Source: Leuconostoc inhae (GTDB lineage: Bacteria > Bacillota > Bacilli > Lactobacillales > Lactobacillaceae). Taken from it: 64,000 nt of DNA. Each line of letters opens with the position of its first letter. Positions within the stretch are counted from its first letter, which is position 1. The notes below the pieces were generated by a model. The model was not told the origin of the DNA and ran no database searches. It saw only the letters and a program-made list of their open reading frames with translations. Below, in pieces: positions 43,908 to 52,420 of the stretch. The DNA lies in assembly GCF_019656015.1 (NCBI RefSeq), contig NZ_BPKW01000005.1:173877-237876 (forward strand). The letters are read 5' to 3'. The translations under genes and the position numbers were made by a program.

Positions 43908-43939
43908 ATGACATTTGATCATACAATCGTTTATCAGCC

Positions 43940-43984
43940 AAAAAATCCTTAAGTTGAATATAAATCCAACTTAGGGATTTTTTT
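43940..43984 (+). terminator. Terminator after the amidotransferase gene
   Basis: AAATCCTTAAGTTG pairs with CAACTTAGGGATTT (one bulge) followed by a T run. Confidence 0.9.
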
Positions 43985-44043
43985 ATGTGTTAAAAAAGCG
44001 TACAATATGTTGAGTAATAAATAACTGTATCGAGAGAACTCAT

Positions 44044-45888
44044 ATGTTTCAAAATATTAAGCGTATTTTAATTGGGAAACCCTTAAAAACATTAGATGAG
44101 GGTGGACAATATTTATCCAAGACAAAGGCATTGGCATTATTGTCGTCAGATGCTTTGTCATCAGTTGCTTATGGAACTGAATCAATCACAACGGCCTTAT
44201 TAGCTGCCGGTGCTGTCGCATTATGGTTACAACTGCCGATTGCTTTGCTGGTTTTAATATTGCTAGCAGCGATTGTTATGAGTTATCGTCAGATTATTCA
44301 CGCCTATCCCTCTGGTGGTGGCGCCTATGCTGTTGCCAGTGAAAACTGGGGACCTAAAGCTGGTTTAATTGCTGGCGGGTCATTATTGGTTGATTATATG
44401 TTAACAGTGGCGGTTTCGGCCTCGGCTGCTGCTGATGCTGTTACTGCTGCTGTGCCAGCGATGTTACCTTTTGCAGTGCCACTAGCGATTATAGTTGTTA
44501 TTTTACTTACTGGTATGAATCTGCGTGGATTACGTGAAAGCGCTAATTTTTTGATGTTTCCAGTTTATTTCTTTGTGGCTGTCATCGCAATCATGATTCT
44601 TTGGGGCCTTTTTCAGGCAGTAACGGGTCAATTACCATATCATGCAGCTGCAAAGGTTGGTACCAGTTTTTCTGGTTTGTCATTTGTTTTATTTATGCGT
44701 GCATTTTCAAGTGGTTCATCATCATTAACGGGTGTCGAGGCCATTTCAAATGCTGTACCCAATTTTAAAGTGCCCAAAGAACGTCATGCTGCTGCAACGT
44801 TAACAACTATGGCTATGATTTTGGCTACATTCTTTGGCGGTATTACATTTTTAAGTTATTGGTATGGTATTAGACCAGATGCGCATTCAACAGTATTATC
44901 ACAAATCGCAGCTATGACATTTGGTGGTCATGGCATAGGCTTTTATGTTGTGCAATTAGCGACGGCTATGATTTTGGCTGTTGCTGCCAATACGGGTTTC
45001 TCAGCTTTTCCGATGCTTGCTTTGAATTTGGCGCGCGATAAATATTTGCCACATCTTTATATGGATAAAGGTGATCGACTAGGTTATTCTAATGGTATCT
45101 TATCACTTGCTTTTGGTGCAGTGGTATTGCTGTTAATTTTCCATGGCTCAACGGATGCTTTAATTCCGTTGTATGCTGTTGGTGTTTTCGTACCATTTAC
45201 TTTATCACAATCAGGTATGATTATTCACTGGTGGCGTAAGCGACCAAAAAATTGGTTGATTAAAGCGATCATTAATTTTATTGGTGCTTTCATTTCAGCC
45301 GTGTTAGTCATTACATTGTTTGCAACACGTATTGAGCATGTATGGCCTTATTTATTAATTATGCCTATTGTGATGTACATGTTTTTGAAAATTAAGCATC
45401 ATTATACGAGCATTGCGCGTCAATTGAGATTGGCATATGCTAAAAATGATCATGCGGTGCGTCACCATTATGACGGATCAACTGTCATTGTATTGGTATC
45501 AAATGTTACAAAAGTGACAACTGAAGCAGTTGATTATGCCTTGTCCATTGGTGACTATGTAGTAGCCATGCATGTAAGTTTTGATGTTAATCCTAAAAAA
45601 GAATTAGAAACATCCAATCAATTTAAAGTTGATTTTCCTGATGTTCGTTATGTCGATATCCATTCTTCCTATCGATCAATCATTAAACCGGCATTAAGTT
45701 TTGTCGATGCCGTAGTTAAACAGGCAGAAAAACGCAATCATTCAGTAACAGTTTTGGTGCCACAGTTTGTACCTAAACAACCTTGGCAAAATATTTTGCA
45801 TAACCAAAATTCGTTACGTTTGCGAACGGCATTTGCCGCACGTAAAGATATATCTGTTTCAACGTATTACTACCATTTATCAGAATAA
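44044..45888 (+). CDS. APC-superfamily permease, KimA-like
   Basis: This 614-aa permease has about 12 membrane segments (residues about 30-430), a conserved SSDALSSVAYGTE, SGGGAYAVASENWG and GVEAISNAVPNF, then a cytoplasmic C-terminal domain of about 150 residues. That layout matches KimA/YdaO-type potassium importers, which c-di-AMP inhibits, though some relatives carry amino acids. No c-di-AMP riboswitch is visible in the 60 bases after the preceding terminator. GAGAG precedes the ATG. Confidence 0.88.
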   Translation: MFQNIKRILIGKPLKTLDEGGQYLSKTKALALLSSDALSSVAYGTESITTALLAAGAVALWLQLPIALLVLILLAAIVMSYRQIIHAYPSGGGAYAVASENWGPKAGLIAGGSLLVDYMLTVAVSASAAADAVTAAVPAMLPFAVPLAIIVVILLTGMNLRGLRESANFLMFPVYFFVAVIAIMILWGLFQAVTGQLPYHAAAKVGTSFSGLSFVLFMRAFSSGSSSLTGVEAISNAVPNFKVPKERHAAATLTTMAMILATFFGGITFLSYWYGIRPDAHSTVLSQIAAMTFGGHGIGFYVVQLATAMILAVAANTGFSAFPMLALNLARDKYLPHLYMDKGDRLGYSNGILSLAFGAVVLLLIFHGSTDALIPLYAVGVFVPFTLSQSGMIIHWWRKRPKNWLIKAIINFIGAFISAVLVITLFATRIEHVWPYLLIMPIVMYMFLKIKHHYTSIARQLRLAYAKNDHAVRHHYDGSTVIVLVSNVTKVTTEAVDYALSIGDYVVAMHVSFDVNPKKELETSNQFKVDFPDVRYVDIHSSYRSIIKPALSFVDAVVKQAEKRNHSVTVLVPQFVPKQPWQNILHNQNSLRLRTAFAARKDISVSTYYYHLSE

Positions 45889-45906
45889 GAAAAACCAATC
45901 AATACG

Positions 45907-45957
45907 AAAGGGGATAGCGTTAAACGCTGTTAAACAGTAGACGCTATTGATAATCTT
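45907..45957 (+). promoter_or_regulatory. Ribosome site with hairpin spacer before the 54-aa gene
   Basis: SD AAAGGGG (45907-45913) directly abuts a hairpin of 34 bases: ATAGCGT (45914-45920) with ACGCTAT (45941-45947) and an inner CTGT/ACAG. Ten bases then lead to ATG 45958. Folded, the SD to ATG distance becomes ten. Confidence 0.6.
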
Positions 45958-46122
45958 ATGTCACAAGAGACAAAGTTAATATTATTTTTCATTTGGGTCG
46001 TGATTGCCATGCTAATTTCAACAATTGGTCTGGTTGTTATTATCCGTTGGTATTACCGTGAGGTGAATAAAGTAAAGCAAGCTAAACGTGATGAACAAAT
46101 GAAACAACATGATAGTGAATAG
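45958..46122 (+). CDS. 54-aa single-pass membrane protein
   Basis: The product starts MSQETKLILFFIWVVIAMLI and has one membrane segment (about residues 7-29) followed by a highly charged tail (YYREVNKVKQAKRDEQMKQH). No family recognised. Codon use and clean topology favour a real gene. The nearest SD is 44 bases upstream, on the other side of a hairpin. It follows the KimA-like gene by 69 bases in the same direction and could be an accessory subunit (inference). Confidence 0.68.
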   Translation: MSQETKLILFFIWVVIAMLISTIGLVVIIRWYYREVNKVKQAKRDEQMKQHDSE

Positions 46123-46126
46123 TTGA

Positions 46127-46217
46127 AAAACACCAACAGTGAAGGGTACTAAGAACATTAGACAAAGATCTAATCAATTTGGCGTGTACGATTCCCTTAC
46201 TGCTGGTGTTATTTTTT
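46127..46217. terminator. Long branched hairpin terminator
   Basis: AACACCA...CAGTGAAGGG pairs with CCCTTACTG...TGGTGTT over about 17 bp. The 45-base interior holds another hairpin, ATTAGA/TCTAAT. An A run precedes and seven T follow, so it can end the small-protein transcript and the convergent gatD transcript. It is much larger than the other terminators here. Confidence 0.75.
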
Positions 46218-46271
46218 TAATATTAATTATTGTCGTTTTTTCAAGCGTACTTTAAATAGCATTTATTTCAA

Positions 46272-47003
46272 CTAAAATGTTTCCGTTTCAATTTGATCTA
46301 ATTTCTCAGTCCAATCAACTTCGGGGTACTTACGAGACAAGGCTGTTGCTAAAACGCGTTTAGCTAAATTACCATTACGAGTAAAAATTGGGCCATGAAA
46401 ATATGAACCATAAACATTACGATAAATGACACCTTCTGTGTGGTCCATACCATTATTACCGTTTCCTGAAATAACTGTTCCTAAAGCGCGTTCATTTTCA
46501 CCTAAGAAAGTCCGGCCCTGATGATTTTCAAAGCCGTGATAAGTTTCACCTGTATCGTTATTTTTAATGACGACATTACCAGTAAGTCGTTTACCATTTA
46601 ACACAGTTAGCTTATCATCATACATGTTAGTCGTGTAATGATCCATAACACCGATACCATCAACCTTAGTGCCGTCAGCCATAACCATATAGTGACCTAG
46701 TAGTTGAAAACCGCCACAAACTGCGAGTAAAGGACCATCGTTTTCAATATAATGGCGTACTTGGTCAGCTTTAATTTTCAAATCTTTGGCAACAATTGTT
46801 TCTTCATAATCCTGGCCGCCACCAAACAAAGCAAAATCAAAGTTATCGCCATCAAAATTATCACCAAGTGATACCAGATGATAATTAACAGCAACATCAA
46901 TTTGTTTAGCATAATATGTTAACGCAATGATATTGCCATAATCGCCATATGTATTCATTAAATTACCATAAAGGTGTGCGACGGAAATCTCGAAATTTGC
47001 CAT
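46272..47003 (-). CDS. gatD: Lipid II isoglutaminyl synthase, glutaminase subunit GatD
   Basis: GatD (243 aa) supplies ammonia to MurT, which amidates the alpha-carboxyl of D-Glu in lipid II. It is a class I amidotransferase of the CobB/CobQ kind: nucleophile Cys in LLAVCGGFQLLGHY, substrate region FALFGGGQDYEE, and catalytic His in GSYFHGPIFTRN. It follows murT with a shared base, AAAGGAGG before the ATG. Confidence 0.96.
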   Translation of the reverse strand: MANFEISVAHLYGNLMNTYGDYGNIIALTYYAKQIDVAVNYHLVSLGDNFDGDNFDFALFGGGQDYEETIVAKDLKIKADQVRHYIENDGPLLAVCGGFQLLGHYMVMADGTKVDGIGVMDHYTTNMYDDKLTVLNGKRLTGNVVIKNNDTGETYHGFENHQGRTFLGENERALGTVISGNGNNGMDHTEGVIYRNVYGSYFHGPIFTRNGNLAKRVLATALSRKYPEVDWTEKLDQIETETF

Positions 47004-48361
47004 TAAAAGCCTCCTTTGATATAGCCTGCTGCCCCAAGTTGTTCACGTAATTGCAACATAGCTGTATACGTTGCTGCGATGTAAACTTTCTCAGTTGGTA
47101 GTGCCTTAATTGCAGTAACAATTTGAGTGAGATCTTCATATACAGCTTGATCTGGAAAACCAGCCATTTTCAAACGGACGCGTAAGTCTTTATAACGTTC
47201 ACCACCAGTTGCAACTGCTTTGATGTGGGTATCATGCAACTTTTCAAATTCTGCATCCCATATCCAACTCGTATCGATACCATCTGCATAATTTGCATTC
47301 AGCAATGCTAGTAATGAAAAATCATTTTCTTCAGTGACCATCATATCAATGACAGAATTTGTACCGACAGGATTTTTAATCAAGACAATTGTGACATCTT
47401 TACCATCAACATGAAGCGCTTCTTGACGACCAAATATTTGCGCATTAGATTCAAATGCTGTTTTGATTTTTTCGGAATCGACATTGAACTCACGGCCAAC
47501 TGCAAAAGCAGTCAGTGCATTGTAGATATTGTACAAACCCCCAATTTCAATGCGCAGTGGCGTATTGTCAATGCTAAAGGTTGAATATTTAGGTGTTAGA
47601 TCATTGATACTTGTGACTTGATAGTTTAATTTTGGACGTGCAAAGTTGTCTGATGTACTAAAATATTTACCTAAATTAGCGTAAGTTATAAAATCGTACT
47701 TTAAGACAGAATGATCTGTAGGAGATAAGATACCATCGGTATTGATTGGTGCAACAGCAGGCTTGTAATCTGCTGGTTGCACATGATTAAAACCAAAATA
47801 TTTGCGTTCATTAGTAAAATCGCCACGTGTAAAGATTGGTGAATCACCGTTAGCTAACACAACAGCTTCTGGTGCATGCTTAATACCAGCAATAATTTTA
47901 TCGTATGTCGTGTAAATCTCACCATAACGATCAAGTTGATCACGGAAAATGTTAGTTAGTACAAACATTTTTGGTTTCATAGCAGCAGTTATCTTTTCAA
48001 CGTTTGCTTCGTCTACTTCAAGTACAGCAATGGGTTTTTGACCATTTGGTGAGGGTTTAACTTTTGCCGTAACAAGTGTGCCGGTTATACCTTGAACCAT
48101 ATTTGAACCAGAAGGATTAGTAATAACAGTATAGCCACCTGCCTGCAAAACACGTGTGATGAGTGCAGTTGTCAGTGTTTTACCATTTGTACCAGTTACG
48201 ATGATTAAATCAAAATTCTGTTGAATTGTTGTTAAAATGTTGGGATCGATTGATACCGCGAGTTTGCCTGGCAAACTTGTGCCACCACGATGTAAAACGT
48301 CATGTAGAAGCCAATAAGAACTTTTTGCAGTGACGCGTGCTAGTGTGCTTTTGAGTGTCAT
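47003..48361 (-). CDS. murT: Lipid II isoglutaminyl synthase, Mur-ligase-like subunit MurT
   Basis: MurT (452 aa) has the Mur ligase P-loop VTGTNGKT (55-62), LEVDEANV, NIFRDQLDRYGE, and the family tail with DTSWIWDAEFEKL for GatD contact. Other MurT proteins have a Cys4 zinc ribbon (LCPxC and (F/Y)xCPxC). Here the places read LSPTD (212-216) and FSTSD (234-238), so all four Cys are replaced. Amidated D-Glu is needed for full cross-linking, so the pair should still be active. GGGG lies before the ATG. Confidence 0.95.
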   Translation of the reverse strand: MTLKSTLARVTAKSSYWLLHDVLHRGGTSLPGKLAVSIDPNILTTIQQNFDLIIVTGTNGKTLTTALITRVLQAGGYTVITNPSGSNMVQGITGTLVTAKVKPSPNGQKPIAVLEVDEANVEKITAAMKPKMFVLTNIFRDQLDRYGEIYTTYDKIIAGIKHAPEAVVLANGDSPIFTRGDFTNERKYFGFNHVQPADYKPAVAPINTDGILSPTDHSVLKYDFITYANLGKYFSTSDNFARPKLNYQVTSINDLTPKYSTFSIDNTPLRIEIGGLYNIYNALTAFAVGREFNVDSEKIKTAFESNAQIFGRQEALHVDGKDVTIVLIKNPVGTNSVIDMMVTEENDFSLLALLNANYADGIDTSWIWDAEFEKLHDTHIKAVATGGERYKDLRVRLKMAGFPDQAVYEDLTQIVTAIKALPTEKVYIAATYTAMLQLREQLGAAGYIKGGF

Positions 48362-48534
48362 AATTTCCCCACTTTCATGATTATAATTTTACCACGAGCA
48401 AGCGCGTGGTGGAAATATTTACTGAAAAGTTAAGGCATATCTAGTAATATTATGATTAATTGATTTAACATTCATGCAAGCTGAAAGTGTTAATATAGAA
48501 GAGAATATAGAAAGCAATTGTGTGGAGAAGACGT

Positions 48535-49422
48535 ATGGGTACATTACCGAATAAAAAAAGAATTCAAATGACACGAGATAAAAAAAGAAAACACCAGCGC
48601 GTGTTGCTGACTGCAGCTATGCTTGTCAGTTTGACGGGTGTTTTAACGATAACTAAAGTAATCAATTTATCTCAATTTGTTGAACCGATTCAAGCGATGG
48701 CAATCAATGTCTTACCAACCCAAACGACCATAACTGGTCAAAAAGTAACTTTCAAAAGAACAGTGACTAAACGTTATCTATTAGATAATAAGACGCAAAA
48801 AAAATTAGTTGGTTTTCAAACGATTGGGGAAAAAACGTATTATTTTGAACCAAAAACAGGTGAAATGGTCCATGGCTTAAAGACAATTGCTGGCAATAGT
48901 TATTATTTTGATAAAAATGGTGTGAGTGATACACAATTAGCATACGAAAAAACAGTTGGATCAGTATCAAGGAATAATAAAATTGTTGAAAAAGCGATTG
49001 CAGGTGGTATGAAACTTGTTGGCCAAAGTCCTTATGTGTACGGTGGTGGTAGAACATCAAAATCTATTGCCAATAACGAGTTCGATTGTTCATCTTTTAT
49101 AGCTTGGTTTTATCGTCAAGCAGGACAACCGTTGGTTGTCCAATCAGCTGCATCCACAACAATATTGAACCAAATTGGCACAACGATTGCGTGGTCTGAT
49201 ATGCAACGTGGGGATATATTGGTCACACCTGATACCTATACAGAAGATCGGCTTCACGCTGCTATTTATTTAGGCAATGGTTTCATATTACATGATTCTG
49301 CACCAACTCATGGCGTAGCAATCAGCCGATTAGATGATTTAGTAAATCCTAAAACGTCGCAAACATTGACGTGGTCGGGATTATTCAAACCGGGAACGGT
49401 TCGACAGGTTGTTGATAATTAA
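48535..49422 (+). CDS. NlpC/P60 peptidoglycan hydrolase with wall-binding repeats
   Basis: A 295-aa secreted or anchored protein. A basic N-terminus and membrane segment (about residues 22-42) are followed by glucan/choline-binding-type repeats (KTYYFEPKTGEMVHGLKTI, NSYYFDKNG; about 90-130). A C-terminal NlpC/P60 domain has the catalytic Cys in FDCSSFIAWFYRQAG and His in DRLHAAIYLGNGF. It would cut stem peptides. ATG 48535 has GGAG seven bases upstream. Divergent from murT. Confidence 0.9.
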   Translation: MGTLPNKKRIQMTRDKKRKHQRVLLTAAMLVSLTGVLTITKVINLSQFVEPIQAMAINVLPTQTTITGQKVTFKRTVTKRYLLDNKTQKKLVGFQTIGEKTYYFEPKTGEMVHGLKTIAGNSYYFDKNGVSDTQLAYEKTVGSVSRNNKIVEKAIAGGMKLVGQSPYVYGGGRTSKSIANNEFDCSSFIAWFYRQAGQPLVVQSAASTTILNQIGTTIAWSDMQRGDILVTPDTYTEDRLHAAIYLGNGFILHDSAPTHGVAISRLDDLVNPKTSQTLTWSGLFKPGTVRQVVDN

Positions 49423-49546
49423 TTTTTTTGTTTCATGTCAAATCATAGTTTTTTGTTGTGCCAAAAATTGCTATAATAGTAAGTGACTGTTTCAATTCAA
49501 ACAGCTTAAACGATATGTACAACATTAATTTTTCATCTAATAAGTC

Positions 49547-49612
49547 AGGGGGATAAGTGTTTATAAACAATGATGTAGGTTCATGATACGACATCACTAA
49601 CACGCTAAAAAT
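49547..49612 (+). promoter_or_regulatory. tdk ribosome site with a hairpin spacer
   Basis: SD AGGGGGA (49547-49553) precedes a two-tier hairpin: GTGTT (49557-49561) with AACAC (49599-49603), and TGATGT (49571-49576) with ACATCA (49591-49596). Nine bases then lead to ATG 49613. Unfolded, the distance is about 60 bases. A nine-codon GTG uORF (49557-) also fits this SD. Confidence 0.55.
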
Positions 49613-50215
49613 ATGGCACAATTATTTTTTGAATACGGCGCAATGAGCTCGGGTAAATCAATTGAAATTTTAAAAGTAGCGCACAATTACGAATCACAAG
49701 GTCGACAAGTACTATTGATGACACCCATTACTGATACACGTGCAGGTATTGGTGTTGTCGCAAGTCGGATAGGGTTGTCTCGAGAAGCTTTAGCCGTCAA
49801 ACCGGCAGACGATTTATACGTCTTGATTAAAAGCATGACAGCTGATAATTTGGCAGTTATTTTGGTGGACGAGGCACAGTTTTTAACACCAGAACAGGTC
49901 GATCAATTAGCCTATACGGTAGATAACTTAAATATTCCAGTGATGGCATTTGGTTTAAAACAAGATGCTTTTAACAACTTATTTGCTGGGTCAAAACGGT
50001 TGATCGAGTTAGCAGATAAATTAGAAGAAATGAAAACTATTTGTTCATTTTGTGGCAAAAAAGCAACAACACAGTTGAGAATAGTCAATGGCAGACCGCA
50101 GCGTCAAGGCGCTCAAGTCTTTATTGGTGGTGATGAAGCTTACATTCCAACGTGTCGCCGTCATTGGTACAACCCTGACTTAGCCAAAATTGCGACAATG
50201 TTTCCAATTCAGTAA
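49613..50215 (+). CDS. tdk: Thymidine kinase
   Basis: Tdk (200 aa) phosphorylates thymidine. The P-loop is EYGAMSSGKSIEIL, Walker B ILVDEAQFLT, the lasso/zinc part CSFCGKKATTQLR with a later TCRRHW, and the substrate loop VFIGGDEAYIPTC. Length is normal. No SD lies near the ATG; the structured leader upstream is listed separately. It leads tdk-prfA-prmC-tsaC, a common Firmicute order. Confidence 0.96.
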   Translation: MAQLFFEYGAMSSGKSIEILKVAHNYESQGRQVLLMTPITDTRAGIGVVASRIGLSREALAVKPADDLYVLIKSMTADNLAVILVDEAQFLTPEQVDQLAYTVDNLNIPVMAFGLKQDAFNNLFAGSKRLIELADKLEEMKTICSFCGKKATTQLRIVNGRPQRQGAQVFIGGDEAYIPTCRRHWYNPDLAKIATMFPIQ

Positions 50216-50304
50216 TAAAGCATCATGAGTCAGTTAATTCGTACATAACATAAATACGTGAACGGTAATATTTAGAAAACAGTTCACATCTTGGAGAATA
50301 ATAG

Positions 50305-51378
50305 ATGGACCCAATATTTCAATCTTTACAAACAGTTGTTGATCGTTATGATGAACTTAATGAACAGTTGGCTGATCCGGATGTTGCTGGGGATGGCCAA
50401 AAATACATGGCGTTATTAAAAGAAGCCGGTGAAATGCGTGAGACAGTTGAAGTGTACAAGCATTATCAACAGGTCATGCAAGGTCTTTCTGATGCCGAAG
50501 ACATGCTTGAAGACGCGGAAATGGCACCACTTGCCAAAGAAGATTTGAACACGTTGAAACCTGAAAAAGTTAAGTTGGAAGATCAGCTTAAAATTTTGAT
50601 GCTACCAAAAGATCCAAATGATGATAAAAACATTATCATGGAAATACGTGGCGCAGCAGGTGGTGATGAGTCATCGCTGTTTGCCGCAGATTTACTTGAT
50701 ATGTATCGACGCTATGCAGAGAAGCAACGTTGGGCTGTGAGCATTATTGATGAAACAATTACTGAAGTTGGTGGCTATAAAGAAGTCGCTATTATGATTA
50801 CTGGTGATAATGTTTATTCAAAGCTGAAATTTGAATCTGGTGCACATCGTGTACAGCGTGTACCGTCAACCGAAACGCAAGGTCGTGTACATACGTCAAC
50901 CGCAACGGTGGGGGTAATGCCTGAATTTGAGGAAATTGATTTTGAACTCGCCGAATCTGATTTGGAAGAGGAGTTTTTCCGTTCTGGTGGTGCTGGTGGA
51001 CAAAACGTCAATAAAGTGTCAACAGCTGTACGTTTAGTTCACAAACCAACCGGTATTATGGTTAAAATGCAAGAAGAACGTACGCAAATAAAAAACCGTG
51101 ATAAAGCACGCAAACTACTTGCTAGTCGTGTATATGATTTTTATGCACAACAAAACGAAGCTGAGTATGCGGAGAAACGTAAATCTGCGGTTGGTACTGG
51201 TGATCGTTCTGAACGCATCCGTACCTATAATTATCCGCAAAATCGTGTTACTGATCATCGTATCGGCTTAACACTCAATAAACTTGATCGTATTATGAAT
51301 GGTGAACTTGGCGAAATTGTGGATGCACTTGTTATTGCAGATCAAACAGCCAAACTGGCTGAATTAAACCAAGCTTAA
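50305..51378 (+). CDS. prfA: Peptide chain release factor 1
   Basis: RF1 (357 aa) ends translation at UAA and UAG. The GGQ motif is in [20 protein letters not shown] and the tripeptide anticodon region reads [14 protein letters not shown] (PxT as in RF1, not SPF). Length is normal. GGAG precedes the ATG. prmC, whose product methylates the GGQ glutamine, starts three bases after the stop. Confidence 0.97.
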   Translation: MDPIFQSLQTVVDRYDELNEQLADPDVAGDGQKYMALLKEAGEMRETVEVYKHYQQVMQGLSDAEDMLEDAEMAPLAKEDLNTLKPEKVKLEDQLKILMLPKDPNDDKNIIMEIRGAAGGDESSLFAADLLDMYRRYAEKQRWAVSIIDETITEVGGYKEVAIMITGDNVYSKLKFESGAHRVQRVPSTETQGRVHTSTATVGVMPEFEEIDFELAESDLEEEFFRSGGAGGQNVNKVSTAVRLVHKPTGIMVKMQEERTQIKNRDKARKLLASRVYDFYAQQNEAEYAEKRKSAVGTGDRSERIRTYNYPQNRVTDHRIGLTLNKLDRIMNGELGEIVDALVIADQTAKLAELNQA

Positions 51379-51380
51379 AA

Positions 51381-52388
51381 ATGACTGAAAAAAAATTTGA
51401 AACACCAAAACCATTTAAGCAAGTGGGAAATAACGAACCAGCACGCAAAATCATGCCAGACAAGCTAACCACCCCAAAGTGGTACGACTGGGATGATATT
51501 AAGAAACCGACAAAGCCAAGCAACGTTAAAATATCATTACTTGAGGCTCGTAAGTGGGCGATCGAAGAATTGACAAGTGTTGGTATGCCAAAAGAAGATG
51601 CCCAAGATAATATCGATTTTTTGTTGAGTGGTGCTTTAAATATTAACTATGCTTATTTACGTGCTAATATAACACGCACGATGCCTGCAGAATTAGCAGC
51701 TATTTGGCCACAGTGGCTAGCCAAGCTGATGAATAACGAGCCTGTACAATACATTTTAGGACACGCGCCTTTTTATGGGCGTGAATTTATGGTGGATTCC
51801 AGGGTCTTGATACCGCGTCCTGAAACAGAACAACTAGTTGAATGGATTTTAAAAGATGCTGGTAGTACCAATGGGAAGCCGGTGTCAGTGTTAGATATTG
51901 GGACAGGAACTGGGGCTATTATTGAAACCCTGATGTTAGAAAATCCCCGTGTACGCGGATTTGCGGCAGATATTTCATCAGATGCTTTATCAGTTGCGGA
52001 AATGAATGCGCAACGTTTTGGTTTGCATTATCTACATTTGGTAAAAAGTGATGTTTATAGTGCTTTAGAAGGACTTGAATTTGATATTATTGTTAGCAAT
52101 CCACCTTACATTGCGAGAACTGATGAAGATGAAATGGCTGATAATGTACTTGAATATGAGCCACATACAGCATTATTTGCTGATCATGATGGGTTAGCAA
52201 TTTATGAAAAGATAGCAGCTAATTTGTCGCTTTATTTATCAGATCATGGTCGTGCGTATTTTGAGATTGGCTATAAACAAGGTCAGAAAGTTGTGGCCAT
52301 GATGCAACAGGCCTTACCGCAAGCAGAAGTGACACTAAAAAAAGACTTCTCCGGCCTAGATAGAATGGTACGAGTAGTGAAAGGATAG
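51381..52388 (+). CDS. prmC: Release factor glutamine methyltransferase
   Basis: PrmC (335 aa) methylates the GGQ glutamine of release factors. The catalytic NPPY (IIVSNPPYIAR), the SAM-binding VLDIGTGTGAIIETL and the substrate part RVLIPRPETEQLV are clear. About 50 extra residues at the N-terminus (MTEKKFETPKPFKQVGNNEP..., Lys/Pro-rich) precede the normal helical domain, making it longer than the usual 280. No later start has an SD, so coupling to prfA fixes this one. Confidence 0.95.
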   Translation: MTEKKFETPKPFKQVGNNEPARKIMPDKLTTPKWYDWDDIKKPTKPSNVKISLLEARKWAIEELTSVGMPKEDAQDNIDFLLSGALNINYAYLRANITRTMPAELAAIWPQWLAKLMNNEPVQYILGHAPFYGREFMVDSRVLIPRPETEQLVEWILKDAGSTNGKPVSVLDIGTGTGAIIETLMLENPRVRGFAADISSDALSVAEMNAQRFGLHYLHLVKSDVYSALEGLEFDIIVSNPPYIARTDEDEMADNVLEYEPHTALFADHDGLAIYEKIAANLSLYLSDHGRAYFEIGYKQGQKVVAMMQQALPQAEVTLKKDFSGLDRMVRVVKG

Positions 52389-52420
52389 GTGCGTAAGCTT
52401 ATTATCAAGCGTTAGCGCAT
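52379..52420 (+). promoter_or_regulatory. tsaC ribosome site with a hairpin spacer
   Basis: SD GAAAGGA (52379-52385), inside the end of prmC, precedes a hairpin of 30 bases: TGCGTAAGCTT (52390-52400) with AAGC-TTA-CGCA (52407-52419, two bulged G), 11 bp. One base then leads to ATG 52421. Folding leaves five bases between SD and ATG. Confidence 0.55.

Noticed and set aside
43985..44043. c-di-AMP riboswitch before the KimA-like gene
   Set aside because: Only about 60 bases separate the terminator from the start, too short for the ydaO motif.
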